A stretch of 64,000 nt of DNA from CAVQGM01 sp963712065. GTDB lineage: Bacteria; Actinomycetota; Acidimicrobiia; Acidimicrobiales; Acidimicrobilacustridaceae. Of this stretch, positions 34,096-42,721 are shown one piece after another. The position numbers were made by a program, and so were the translations under genes. The number at the start of each line of letters is the position of its first letter. Within the stretch, counting starts at the first letter, position 1. The notes below the pieces were generated by a model. It did not search any database, was not told the DNA's origin, and was given only the letters and a program-made list of their open reading frames with translations. The stretch lies in the NCBI GenBank assembly GCA_963712065.1, contig CAVQGM010000001.1, positions 1,426,001 through 1,490,000 on the forward strand, given 5' to 3'.

Positions 34096-35596
34096 CCGGC
34101 GCACCCTCGCCGTCGCGGCCGCGTCGTCGGCGTCGGTCGACCAGCCAGGCCGCAGCCAGGCCGCCGAGCGCCACGAACACCGTGGGTTGGGGCCCGATGC
34201 GGGTCGCGAGGGTGTCCCCCGTCCGTCGCTGGGCCGTGCCCTGCACCACCGCCCGCTCGGAGATGTCCGTGCGCTGCAGCACCGCGCCGTCCGGGTCGAC
34301 GACCGCCGAGAACCCGGTGGGGGCCGACTGCAGCACCCACCGGCCCGACTCGATGGCCCGCAGGCGCGACGACGCCACCTGCTGGCTCTGCACCTGGGTG
34401 AGCCAGTACGACGAGCCGTTGGTGGGGTTCAGCACCACCTCGCCGCCGGCCAGCACGCCGGCCCGCACCCGGTTCGTGAAGAACACCTCCCACGAGATGA
34501 CGACGGCCAGCCGACCGGTCGGCGTCTCGACCAGGGCCGGGTCCTCGCCGGACACCGCATCGCGAGCCGACAGACCGCTCGTCCCGCCGGCGATGCGCTC
34601 GATCAGCGGGCGCAGGGGCACGTACTCGCCGAACGGCACCCGTCGCACCTTGTCGTAGCGGGCGATGACCTCACCGTCGGGGGAGTAGACGATCGACGCG
34701 TTGCGGAACGCCTCGTCGTCGACCCCCTCGGTGGCGCCGACGACGAGGGTGGTGTCGAGGCGCCGGGCCAGCGCCGCCAGCTCGTCGCCCTCCCGGGCCT
34801 CCGTGAGCGGTCCCTCGACCGCCACCACGTTCTCGGGCCACACCACCAGGTCGACGGGCGTCGACACCTCCTCGCTGGCCGCCACGTGTCGCTCGAACAC
34901 CTCCCGCTCGTCGGTGGTCGCCGCCCGCGTGCGCTGGGGCCCCCCGCCCTGCACGAGCGCGAACGTCAGCGGCGCCACGTCGGTCCCCCTGGGGGCGACG
35001 AGGGCGAGGAGGGTGAGGGCCACCACGGCGGTGGCGGCTACGGACGCGGCGCGCCAGCGTCGCGCCCACGCCGCGGAGAGGGCGACGCCGCCGACCGCGA
35101 CCAGCCCTGACACGAAGATGGCCGTGCCCAGCCGGGCGGTCTGGCCGAGGGGGGCAGCGGCCTGGCTCATCGCCAGCGTCGACAACGGCACGCCGCCGAA
35201 CGGCACCGTCCAGCGGGCGATCTCGGCGAGCACGACGGCGGCGGGCAGGCCGATCCAGCGGGCGGGCGCCGCCGGCGGCACCAGGGCGCCGGCGATGGCG
35301 AAGTAGGTGGCGAAGGCCACCGCCGCCACCACGTAGCCGGGCGCGGTGAGATCCCACATCCACAGCGTGGACGGCAGGAGCCAGGCGATGCCCACGAGCC
35401 ACGAACGGCGGCCCCGCTCGATCCAGGAGGCGTCGGCGAGGACCCGGTCCCAGACGGCGATGCCCACGAACGCCAGCGGCCACCAGCCCCACGGCGGCAC
35501 CGACGCGGCGATGGCCAGGCCGGCCAGGAGCGACAGCACCGGCCCACGGGCGCGCCGGCCCAGCCGGGGGACCGGGCGCGGGGAGGGCCGGGGCAT
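34073..35596 (-). CDS. lnt: Apolipoprotein N-acyltransferase homologue lacking the catalytic cysteine
   Basis: From ATG 35596, 507 residues. About seven N-terminal membrane helices (GPVLSLLAGLAIAASVPPWG onward) precede a nitrilase-like periplasmic domain and a last helix (TVFVALGGLAAAWLV). The nitrilase triad gives Glu in VVWPENVV and Lys in RYDKVRRVPFGEY. Where Lnt has Cys (ICYEV-type), this protein reads VVISWEVFF, with Ser368 (TCG at 34495-34493). NGSSYWLTQVQSQQVASSRL and the C-terminal half are otherwise well kept. N-acyl transfer needs that Cys in E. coli Lnt, so the activity may differ or be absent. Confidence 0.85.
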   Translation of the reverse strand: MPRPSPRPVPRLGRRARGPVLSLLAGLAIAASVPPWGWWPLAFVGIAVWDRVLADASWIERGRRSWLVGIAWLLPSTLWMWDLTAPGYVVAAVAFATYFAIAGALVPPAAPARWIGLPAAVVLAEIARWTVPFGGVPLSTLAMSQAAAPLGQTARLGTAIFVSGLVAVGGVALSAAWARRWRAASVAATAVVALTLLALVAPRGTDVAPLTFALVQGGGPQRTRAATTDEREVFERHVAASEEVSTPVDLVVWPENVVAVEGPLTEAREGDELAALARRLDTTLVVGATEGVDDEAFRNASIVYSPDGEVIARYDKVRRVPFGEYVPLRPLIERIAGGTSGLSARDAVSGEDPALVETPTGRLAVVISWEVFFTNRVRAGVLAGGEVVLNPTNGSSYWLTQVQSQQVASSRLRAIESGRWVLQSAPTGFSAVVDPDGAVLQRTDISERAVVQGTAQRRTGDTLATRIGPQPTVFVALGGLAAAWLVDRRRRRGRDGEGAPATGRAAA

Positions 35597-35655
35597 GGCC
35601 GACCATGATCCCCGTCGCCGTCGGGCGCCACCAGTCACCCGCGTAAGGTGCGGTC

Positions 35656-36495
35656 ATGGCGAACCCCGGACCGCTCGACGCCTTCGCCCCCGGCCTGTTC
35701 GAGGGACGGGTCGCCGTCGTCACCGGCGGCGGCTCCGGCATCGGGCGCACCACCGCCCTGGCCTTCGCCCGCTACGGCGCCGACGTGGTGGTGGCGGGTC
35801 GCACCCGCGAGACGCTGGACGAGACGGCCGAGGCGGCGAGGGCCCTCGGGGTGCGGTGCCTGCCGGTCGTCACCAACATCCGTGACACCGACGCCGTCGA
35901 CCACCTGCGGGACGCGTCCTACGACGAGATGGGGAAGGTGGACTTCCTCGTCAACAACGCCGGCGGCCAGTTCCCGGCGCTGCCCTCGCAGATCTCCGAC
36001 AACGGGTGGCGATCGGTCGTCGACCTCAACCTCAACGGTACGTGGAACATGGTGAGCCGGTTCATGGAGCCGATGGCGAAGGCGGGATACGGCTCGATCG
36101 TCAACGTCGTGCACATCTTCTCGTTCGACCGTGGCTCGCCCTGGTTCGTGCACTCGGGCGCGGCCAGGGCTGGTGTCGTCAACATGACGAGGACCATGGC
36201 GCCGTACCTCGGCTACCACGGCGTCACCATCAATGCGCTGGCGCCGGGCACCATCGGCACGAGCGGCATGCACGAGAACGAGGTCGGCAAGCTCGGCTAC
36301 GACGAGGATGCCTGGGCGGCCAAGACCGACGAGATCGCCCCGATGCGGCGGATGGGCACGGCCGAGGAGGTCGCCGGCATCATCGTCTTCCTCTGCTCAC
36401 CGGCGGCCCGGTTCGTCAACGGCGCCGCCATCGTCGCCGACGGCGCCGAGTCCCAGAGCAACTGGCCCCGCTTCTTCGATCGGGGCGAGCTGTAG
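35656..36495 (+). CDS. SDR oxidoreductase of the trans-2-enoyl-CoA reductase (PECR-like) type
   Basis: A 279-residue SDR. RVAVVTGGGSGIGRTTALAF binds the dinucleotide and FLVNNAGGQFPALPSQISD follows. The usual YxxxK is absent: the segment reads FVHSGAARAGVVNMTRTMA, with Ser for Tyr and Arg for Lys. The same HSGAARAG pattern is found in peroxisomal trans-2-enoyl-CoA reductases (PECR), from memory, so this is likely an NADPH enoyl-CoA reductase or 2,4-dienoyl-CoA reductase-like protein. ATG at 35656. Its stop abuts the stop of the convergent sortase gene. Confidence 0.85.
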   Translation: MANPGPLDAFAPGLFEGRVAVVTGGGSGIGRTTALAFARYGADVVVAGRTRETLDETAEAARALGVRCLPVVTNIRDTDAVDHLRDASYDEMGKVDFLVNNAGGQFPALPSQISDNGWRSVVDLNLNGTWNMVSRFMEPMAKAGYGSIVNVVHIFSFDRGSPWFVHSGAARAGVVNMTRTMAPYLGYHGVTINALAPGTIGTSGMHENEVGKLGYDEDAWAAKTDEIAPMRRMGTAEEVAGIIVFLCSPAARFVNGAAIVADGAESQSNWPRFFDRGEL

Positions 36496-37239
36496 TCACC
36501 CGTCGGCGCTCGCCAACGGGTCGGCGCCGCCCGGGATGCGGGTGATGAGGGTGTGCTCGGTCCGGGTCGACTCGACGTCGAGCGGAGGGAGGGCGGCGTC
36601 GGGGTCGACGGGGGTCCCGTCGTCTCGGAGCAGGCGGAGCTTGGCCACGATCCGCTCCTTGGCCGACCCCTTGGGGTGGCAGGCGAACAGCGTGGCGGTG
36701 TGGGCCCAGTCCTGGGCGGCGATGTCGATCCACTCGGCCGGCACCACGATGACCCCCCGCACCTGGTAGACGAATCGGCCGGCGTCGGTGGTGAAGACCA
36801 CCCGGTCGCCCTCGGTGAGCTCGTCGAGGCGGTTGAACGGCTTGGAGTAGGTCGTGCGGTGCCCGGCCACGACGACGTTGCCCCACTCGCCGGGCATGGG
36901 CGTGCCCGGCCACCAGCCCGGTCCCCGGTTGATGGCGGTGAGGGTGACACCTCGTTGGATCGGCTCGGTGATGCCGAGCTTGGGGATCTCGATCGTCCCC
37001 AGCACGACCGGCTCGGTCGCCGCGTACGGATCGGCGGGCAGCGCGTCGGGGATGGGCAGGGCGGCCGGCCGGGTCGTGGTCGTGGTCGTCGGTGGCGGTG
37101 TCGTCGTGGGGGAGGGGATGCCCGCGCCGGCGGCCCGGCCCAGCGCCGACTCGGCGCCCGGGGGTCGGGTCGCGGCGATCACCACCAGGGAGCCGGCGGC
37201 GACCAGCAGCACCACGAGCAGGAGACGGAGCCGGGCCAT
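36496..37239 (-). CDS. Class E sortase
   Basis: A 247-residue membrane-anchored sortase. LRLLLVVLLVAAGSLVVIAA is the N-terminal anchor, followed by a Pro/Thr linker. The catalytic His is in VVVAGHRTTYSKPFNRLDEL, the nucleophile Cys187 in TLFACHPKGSAKERIV, and Arg closes that motif. Class E sortases of actinobacteria use LAxTG-type signals and anchor proteins or pilins to peptidoglycan. The C-terminal 60 residues are acidic. It is the last gene of the SCO-CtaG-lipoprotein operon, an unusual location. Confidence 0.92.
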   Translation of the reverse strand: MARLRLLLVVLLVAAGSLVVIAATRPPGAESALGRAAGAGIPSPTTTPPPTTTTTTRPAALPIPDALPADPYAATEPVVLGTIEIPKLGITEPIQRGVTLTAINRGPGWWPGTPMPGEWGNVVVAGHRTTYSKPFNRLDELTEGDRVVFTTDAGRFVYQVRGVIVVPAEWIDIAAQDWAHTATLFACHPKGSAKERIVAKLRLLRDDGTPVDPDAALPPLDVESTRTEHTLITRIPGGADPLASADG

Positions 37240-37292
37240 CGGCCCCCAGTGTGGCCGCGGCGCGGGGAACGCGTCGGGTGCGGGCCGGTCCG

Positions 37293-38093
37293 TCAGGCGT
37301 CCGGCGCTGCCGGCGTGGCCTCGGCGACGGCCCGGGCGAGCTGGATCACCAGCTCGGGCAGGGGCGGTCCGGGGGCCACCCCGCCGGTGTCGGGGAGCAC
37401 GGCCGCGGGCTCACCGGGGCCCGGAGCGCGCAGCGTGACCCCGTAGCGCACGGCGAAGACGCCGAGCGTCGCCTGGTCGGTGACCACGACCCGTTCGGCG
37501 CCGGAGGTGTCGTCGGCGTCGGCGAGCACCGCCTGCACACCCTCGTCGGCAGCCGCCATCGTCGCCGTCCACGCCTCGACGCCCCGGTCGAGGGGGTCGA
37601 CGTCGACGCCGAGCTCGACGAGCACCTCCGCGATCAACTCGACGGCGCGCGTCGCCCGGTCCGGGTCGAGCCAGAAGGCGGGGTCCGGCGCGCCGAGTGC
37701 CGGCGCCGATCCCGGTGGGTTGCCCGTCGGGACCGTCGCGTACGGGGGCGACTCGCCGTAGGGCGCCGGCGCGAGCCGCTCGGCGAGGGCCAGCACCCGG
37801 GCGTCGGCCGGGGCGTCGACGTCGATGCCCCGGGCCTGCTCGTACCCGAGGCCGACCACGACCACGAGATCGGCCCGGGTCGACTCGCCGGCCTCGACCA
37901 CGGTGACGGCCGATCCGGCGGCGGCGGTGACCAACTGGGCGACCAGGGCGGTGCCGGTGGCGACGACCGGGCGGGGCGAGCCCGTGGTGGGGGCGGCGCG
38001 GCGGTCGTCGTTGCCCGAGCACGCCGCCACCCCGACGACGAGCAGCACCGCGACGGACGTGACGGCGACCGATCGACGCGGACCGCGGACCAC
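37293..38093 (-). CDS. ZnuA-like metal-binding lipoprotein with atypical ligand positions
   Basis: A 266-residue lipoprotein: TSVAVLLVVGVAACSG has a clear lipobox. The fold follows zinc/manganese cluster A-I binding proteins, with VVVVGLGYEQ where ZnuA has NGLGLE and PDPAFWLDPDRA where it has DPHxWxDP. The expected His positions read Ala/Phe, and VVTDQATLGVFAVRYGV has Asp where ZnuA has HDAFGYF. Metal-binding His ligands are thus mostly lost. Genomic context with SCO and CtaG suggests a copper or cytochrome-oxidase assembly role (inference). Confidence 0.75.
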   Translation of the reverse strand: MVRGPRRSVAVTSVAVLLVVGVAACSGNDDRRAAPTTGSPRPVVATGTALVAQLVTAAAGSAVTVVEAGESTRADLVVVVGLGYEQARGIDVDAPADARVLALAERLAPAPYGESPPYATVPTGNPPGSAPALGAPDPAFWLDPDRATRAVELIAEVLVELGVDVDPLDRGVEAWTATMAAADEGVQAVLADADDTSGAERVVVTDQATLGVFAVRYGVTLRAPGPGEPAAVLPDTGGVAPGPPLPELVIQLARAVAEATPAAPDA

Positions 38094-38102
38094 CGGGACG
38101 GC

Positions 38103-39005
38103 CTAGGAGGTGGCGGGTGTGGAGGTGACCGGGGTGGAGGTGGCCGGGGTGGTGCTGGCCTCGGCCCGGGTGATGGCGTCGGCCTCCTCCGCGGTGAGGG
38201 TGGCGTGGCTGCCCCCGCCGGCCGCCCACTTGAAGAAGGTCACGAAGATCACGCCCCACACGATCGGGATGTTGCCGATCTTCATGATGATGCCGGCCGA
38301 CTGCTGGTCGGCCCCGGCCGAGATGCCGGCGACCCGAGGTGCCAGCTCATAGGTCGCGTAGAGCGGGAAGTTGGAGAACGTGAGGATCCCGCCGGGCACC
38401 ATCGGGATCGCGCCCGAGGCGAGGAAGAGGTAGATGCACCGCACCGCCGGTGACGGGTGCACGAGCTCCTTCAGCGGGCTGACGAGCGGCGTCCACAGGA
38501 CGAGCCCGGAGGCGAGCCACAGCATGTCGAGGGCGAACGAGCCGAGCTCACCCGCCCGGAAGGTGTCGACCGTCCACGGGGCGTGCGTCGCGATCAGGAC
38601 GAGGTTGAAGGTGACGGCGGCCACCACCGGCTTGGCCACGACCCGCAGGGCCCCGCCGAGGTGCAGTCGGTCGACGATCGGCCGGGCGACCCACTCGGGG
38701 GTGCCGAGCAACAGGAGCGGTGCGGCGACGAGCGTGTACAGCATGTACTGCACCATGTGGGCGCTGGCGAGGTAGCCGGCTCCGAGGGTGCCGAGCGGCC
38801 AGTCGGTGGCGCCCCACAGCACGGCGAAGCCGAGGCCGAACCACAGCGGCTTGCGGCGCTCGACGGCCGTGAGCCGGTCGGGCCGCCCGCGTCGCCACAG
38901 GGAGACGTAGCCGACGAGCATGGCAGCCATCAGCGCCCAGATGCCGGGGTAGGCGCGGAACGACCACGACCACGGCTCCTTCGACGCGGCGCACCACCAG
39001 GTCAC
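38103..39005 (-). CDS. ctaG: Cytochrome c oxidase assembly protein CtaG (caa3_CtaG family)
   Basis: 300 residues from GTG 39005, with about seven transmembrane helices. WGATDWPLGTLGAGYLASAH, MVQYMLYTLVAAPLLLLGTP and the central LATHAPW-type block IATHAPWTVDTF followed by LVSPLKELVHPSPAVRCIYLF match the caa3_CtaG family. His residues on helices 3 and 5 are conserved. The protein ends in a Thr/Ala/Pro-rich tail (TTPATSTPVTSTPATS). It overlaps the SCO gene by 4 bases (GTGA), as expected for a Cu assembly operon. Confidence 0.9.
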   Translation of the reverse strand: MTWWCAASKEPWSWSFRAYPGIWALMAAMLVGYVSLWRRGRPDRLTAVERRKPLWFGLGFAVLWGATDWPLGTLGAGYLASAHMVQYMLYTLVAAPLLLLGTPEWVARPIVDRLHLGGALRVVAKPVVAAVTFNLVLIATHAPWTVDTFRAGELGSFALDMLWLASGLVLWTPLVSPLKELVHPSPAVRCIYLFLASGAIPMVPGGILTFSNFPLYATYELAPRVAGISAGADQQSAGIIMKIGNIPIVWGVIFVTFFKWAAGGGSHATLTAEEADAITRAEASTTPATSTPVTSTPATS

Positions 39006-39709
39006 GGCGTCACGCTCGCCGCCCAGTCGGGCTCGGTGGCGATCTCGGGCAGGTCGGCCACCCAGTCGTCCTCGCGGGTGCCGAACCCGTAGAGCAGGTG
39101 CACCCGGTCGTCGGGGGTGATCACCCACACGCCGGCGGTGTGACCGACCAGGTAGTCGCCGTCGGGGTCGGGCGCCTCCTTCTGGGCGACGGTGGCGCCC
39201 ATGGCCTGCTGGGCGAGGGCCACCTCGTCCTCGGAACCGGTGAGGCCGATGAAGGCGGGATCGAAGCCGTCGAGCCACGAGCGGATGCGCTCGGGGGTGT
39301 CACGGGACGGATCGGTGGTGACGAACACGACGCGGGCGTCGACGTTCACCCGGTCGAGGGCCTGGGCGATGGTCGCCATGTGGATCGGGCAGATGTCGGG
39401 GCAGTTCGTGTAGCCGTAGAAGAGGAGGGTGAGCTGCCCATCGGTCTCGGTCCGGAAGTCGAACGGTCGTCCGTCGGTGTCGGTGAGCACGAAGTCCGGG
39501 CGGTCGGATGCCGGCTCGAGGACGGTGCCCTGCCATCGGCTCGGGTCGGTGGCCACCCGGTCGTCGTCCCCGCCGAGCACGAGGGCGCCGACGGCGATGG
39601 CGACGAACGCGAGGCCGCCGAGGGCGAAGGCGATCAGGACCCAGGGCTCGACCGACCGCTTCGGGGCGGCCGGTGGCGGGCTGGGCGTCGGGTCGAGGGC
39701 GGTGGTCAC
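39002..39709 (-). CDS. SCO1/SenC family copper chaperone
   Basis: From GTG 39709 (start uncertain), ~235 residues. VEPWVLIAFALGGLAFVAIA is a membrane anchor; the exported thioredoxin-like domain has the copper site CPDIC in FYGYTNCPDICPIHMATIAQ and the distal His in YLVGHTAGVWVI. VVFVTTDPSRDTPERIRSWL is a SCO hallmark. SCO proteins hand copper to the CuA site of cytochrome oxidase. It leads an operon with CtaG, a ZnuA-like lipoprotein and a sortase. Confidence 0.93.
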   Translation of the reverse strand: MTTALDPTPSPPPAAPKRSVEPWVLIAFALGGLAFVAIAVGALVLGGDDDRVATDPSRWQGTVLEPASDRPDFVLTDTDGRPFDFRTETDGQLTLLFYGYTNCPDICPIHMATIAQALDRVNVDARVVFVTTDPSRDTPERIRSWLDGFDPAFIGLTGSEDEVALAQQAMGATVAQKEAPDPDGDYLVGHTAGVWVITPDDRVHLLYGFGTREDDWVADLPEIATEPDWAASVTP

Positions 39710-39823
39710 GGAAGGGGTGGCCCGCCACGACGGCGGGTTCGACTCCAGTGTCTCCCCTCGGGTGACCCGCGTGCCAGCCGGGCCCGGGCGGGCCCCGCGC
39801 CGGCGGGATGGGACGATGCACCG

Positions 39824-40735
39824 GTGGATCTCCTGCCCGTCCGGGCGCCCGAGGACGACCGGGAGCGCGACGCCTTGGCCGCGGTGGCCGCCGCGCTCCC
39901 GGCTGCCGACCTGATCGGCGCCGGGATCCTCCGCCGTGGCCGGGGCGTCCTCGTGGGCCTCCCGGCGGTGCCCGCGGTGGCGCGGGTCGACGGCGACGAC
40001 GCCCTCGCGGCGCGCCAGGCCGTGGTGGCCGAGCGGTTGGCCGCCGCCGGCGTCCCCGCCGTGCGCCTGCTCGACGGGCCCGGGCGCCCACGCTGGCCCG
40101 CCGCCCACGGGGTGACGGCGTGGCGCTGGGAGGTCGGCCACGGCCACGACGTGAGCCCCGCCGAGCTCGGCCGCCTGGCCCGCACGCTCCACGATCGCCT
40201 GCCCGTGCGTCCCGGCGAGGGCCCCGCGCCGCGGCTCGACCCGTTGGCCGCGGTCGCCGAGCAGGTCGCCGAGGTCGGTGCCGACCCGGACGCCGGCGTG
40301 CTCCGTGACGCCGGCGCGCGCCTGGCGCCGGCGTGGCAGCGGGTCGCGCCCGAGGATCCGCTCGGGTGGTCGGCCGTCGTGCACGGCGACCTGCACGCCG
40401 GCAACGTGCTCGCCACCGCGGCCGGCCCGATCCTCCTCGACCTCGAGCTGGCGGGCAGCGGTCCACGTTCGTACGACGTGGTGCCGCAGCTCGTCGCGGT
40501 GTCGCGCTACGGCCGACCGCGTGCCGAGGTCGAGGCGTTCGTCGACGGGTACGGCGCCGATCCGCGCTCGTGGCCCGGTCTGGCGGTGCTCGTGGAGGTG
40601 TACGAGCTGTGGGTCACGGCGTGGGCGGTCGCCCACCGCGACCGTTCGCCGACTCACGAGCGTGAGGCCTCCCGTCGGATGCGACGGTGGCGGGCGGAGC
40701 CGACGGCCGACGACGGTGGGTGGACGCTGCTGTGA
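39824..40735 (+). CDS. Aminoglycoside phosphotransferase/kinase-like protein
   Basis: A 303-residue APH-family protein starting at GTG 39824. The Brenner-type catalytic loop is VVHGDLHAGNVL and the metal-binding Asp is in PILLDLELAGSG. The N-terminal lobe is short, with GAGILRRGRGVLVGLPAVPA lacking a clear glycine-rich loop. Such proteins phosphorylate small molecules such as aminoglycosides, choline or sugars. No resistance role can be inferred. It sits divergently from the SCO gene. Confidence 0.85.
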   Translation: MDLLPVRAPEDDRERDALAAVAAALPAADLIGAGILRRGRGVLVGLPAVPAVARVDGDDALAARQAVVAERLAAAGVPAVRLLDGPGRPRWPAAHGVTAWRWEVGHGHDVSPAELGRLARTLHDRLPVRPGEGPAPRLDPLAAVAEQVAEVGADPDAGVLRDAGARLAPAWQRVAPEDPLGWSAVVHGDLHAGNVLATAAGPILLDLELAGSGPRSYDVVPQLVAVSRYGRPRAEVEAFVDGYGADPRSWPGLAVLVEVYELWVTAWAVAHRDRSPTHEREASRRMRRWRAEPTADDGGWTLL

Positions 40736-40748
40736 CGACGGTGGGCGG

Positions 40749-41360
40749 TCAGCGGCCGAGCAGCCAGCGCACGGCGTCGGCGACCACCTCGGGCGGCGTG
40801 TCGTGGCCGCCCGGGTGGACCCGGAGCTCGACCTCGATCCCGTGGCGCTCGAGGACCCGCGCCGCACCTCGGCCCTGGAGGAGGGGGACGACCTCGTCGT
40901 CGGCGCCGTGCGCCAGGAGCACGGAGGGGGACCCGGCGTCGTCGAAGCCCCACGCCAGGTCGGGCTCGGTCGGCAGCCACGCGGCGAGGCCGGCGAGCGC
41001 CCGCGGCCGCCACGTCGCGTCGGACCGGAAGGCGAGGGCCAACGCGGCGGCGGCGCCCTGTGACGAGCCGAGCACCACCGTGTCGGCGCGGTCGACCCCC
41101 GCGTCCCGGGCGGCACCGGCGATGTCGCCCTCGAGCCCCACGAGCGCGTCGAGGAGCGGCGGACCGACGTCGCCCGTCGCGCCGGGGAACCAGGCCGGCC
41201 CGCCGAGGGCGGTGCGGGTCGGTCCGGTGGGCGCGAGCACCGGGGTCGATCGGTGGTGGCCGGCCATGCCCACCAGCTCGCGCACCCGGCGGGCGAGGGG
41301 CTCGGGGTCGTCGCCGTGCCCGTGGAGCACGACGAGGAGCCGGGTCGCGTCCCCGGTCAA
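40749..41360 (-). CDS. Carboxylesterase/phospholipase-like alpha/beta hydrolase
   Basis: 203 residues starting at TTG 41360, overlapping the protoporphyrinogen oxidase stop (TTGA). RLLVVLHGHGDDPEPLARRV is the N-terminal block, the nucleophile is in VVLGSSQGAAAALALAF (GSSQG), the acid in SVLLAHGADDEVVP and the base His in HPGGHDTPPEVVAD. This is the small phospholipase/carboxylesterase family. It is the last gene of the heme operon; an esterase role there is unexplained. Confidence 0.85.
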   Translation of the reverse strand: MTGDATRLLVVLHGHGDDPEPLARRVRELVGMAGHHRSTPVLAPTGPTRTALGGPAWFPGATGDVGPPLLDALVGLEGDIAGAARDAGVDRADTVVLGSSQGAAAALALAFRSDATWRPRALAGLAAWLPTEPDLAWGFDDAGSPSVLLAHGADDEVVPLLQGRGAARVLERHGIEVELRVHPGGHDTPPEVVADAVRWLLGR

Positions 41361-42721
41361 GAGATCCGCGCCACGGCCTGGCGGGCCTGGCGGATGCAGG
41401 CGGGCAGGCCGAGGCCGTCGTAGCCGGCGCCGGCGAGATGGAGCCCGGGCCGGTCGTGGTCGAGGACGGCGCGCCAGCCGGCCACCCGGGTGAGGTGCCC
41501 GGGGCGGAACTGGGGCAGACCCCGGGCCCAGCGCGACACCCGTGCCTCGCGGGGTGGCGCCGTGAGCTCGAGGATCGGGGTGAGCTCGGCCACGAGGGCG
41601 GCCACCAGCTCGTCGTCGTCGAGGGCGTCGGCTCGCCGGTCGTGGTGGCGCCCGGCGCCCGCCCGCAGGATGGCCACGTCCGGGTCGTCGAGGTGGGCCC
41701 ACTTGCTCGATGCCCACGAGCAGGCGGTGAGGAGCAGGCCGTCGCGCTCGGCCACCAGGAAGCCGCTGCCGTCGAGGGGACGGCCGACCGCGTCGCGGGG
41801 CACGGCCAGGGCCACCATGGCGGCAGGGGCGTACTCGACGGCGGCGACCTCGTCGGCGACCCCTGGGACCAGCGGGGCCAGCAGCGGCGCGGTGGCATGG
41901 GTGGGCGTGGCGAGGATCACGGCGTCGGCGTCGAGATCGCCGTCGGTCGTGTGGACCCGCCAGCCCGCGTCGGCGCCCGGTGTCAACGCCCGCACCGACG
42001 TGCCGAGGCGGACGTCGACGCCGCCGACCCGGATGGCGTCGAGCAGGGCGTCGGTGAGGGTCTGGGCGCCGGTCGGGAAGCCGTAGAACACGGGGGCGGT
42101 GGGGTCGGCGGTGGCGGCCCGACGACGCAGGGCCTGGATGAGGCTCCCGCCGTCGCGGGCGGCGGCGGCGAGCTGCGGTGCCCCCGCCTCCAGGCTCAGC
42201 TCGTCGGCGTCGCCCCCGTTCACGCCCGAGAGCAGGGGAGCGACGAGCGCCTCGAACACCTCGTCGCCCAACCGGTCGCGCACGAGCGAGCCGACGCTCA
42301 CGTCGTGGGCGAGCGGGGGCCCGGGCCGGTCGAGGTCCTCGGCGGCGCGCCGGATGCCGGCCTCGGACACGAGGTCGGAGCGGCGGAGCGCGTCGAGGTC
42401 GGTGGGCACGCCGAGCACGAGCCCGTCCGGGAACGGGTGGAGCGTCCCTGCCGTGCAGACGTAGGCGTTGCGCGCCGCCGGGCTCACCAGGTCGTCGGCC
42501 AGGCCGAGCTCGCGGCACAGCTCGACGGCGTCGGGCACCCGGGCGAGGAAGGCGTCGGCGGCGCAGTCGACGAGGTGCCCGGCGAACGGGGTGGTGCGGA
42601 CGATGCCACCGGCCCGGTCGGCGGCGTCGACCACCACCACGGCGTGGCCGGCGCCGGCGGCGGCGTGGGCGGCGGTGAGCCCGGTGATGCCCGCACCGAC
42701 GACGACCACACGGCGCGCCAT
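41357..42721 (-). CDS. hemY: Protoporphyrinogen/coproporphyrinogen oxidase
   Basis: A 454-residue FAD enzyme. RVVVVGAGITGLTAAHAAAG is the FAD-binding motif, DAADRAGGIVRTTPFAGHLV follows, and GVNGGDADELSLEAG, YGFPTGAQTLTDALLDAIR and LHLAGAGYDGLGLPACIRQA are family blocks. In Actinobacteria this enzyme usually acts as CgoX, oxidising coproporphyrinogen III in the coproporphyrin-dependent heme route. It overlaps ferrochelatase (ATGA), forming hemE-hemH-hemY. No chdC (hemQ) gene is in view. Confidence 0.93.
   Translation of the reverse strand: MARRVVVVGAGITGLTAAHAAAGAGHAVVVVDAADRAGGIVRTTPFAGHLVDCAADAFLARVPDAVELCRELGLADDLVSPAARNAYVCTAGTLHPFPDGLVLGVPTDLDALRRSDLVSEAGIRRAAEDLDRPGPPLAHDVSVGSLVRDRLGDEVFEALVAPLLSGVNGGDADELSLEAGAPQLAAAARDGGSLIQALRRRAATADPTAPVFYGFPTGAQTLTDALLDAIRVGGVDVRLGTSVRALTPGADAGWRVHTTDGDLDADAVILATPTHATAPLLAPLVPGVADEVAAVEYAPAAMVALAVPRDAVGRPLDGSGFLVAERDGLLLTACSWASSKWAHLDDPDVAILRAGAGRHHDRRADALDDDELVAALVAELTPILELTAPPREARVSRWARGLPQFRPGHLTRVAGWRAVLDHDRPGLHLAGAGYDGLGLPACIRQARQAVARIS

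Noticed and set aside
39824..40735. Aminoglycoside resistance gene
   Set aside because: The fold and HGDLHxGN loop are shared by many small-molecule kinases; nothing points to aminoglycosides specifically.
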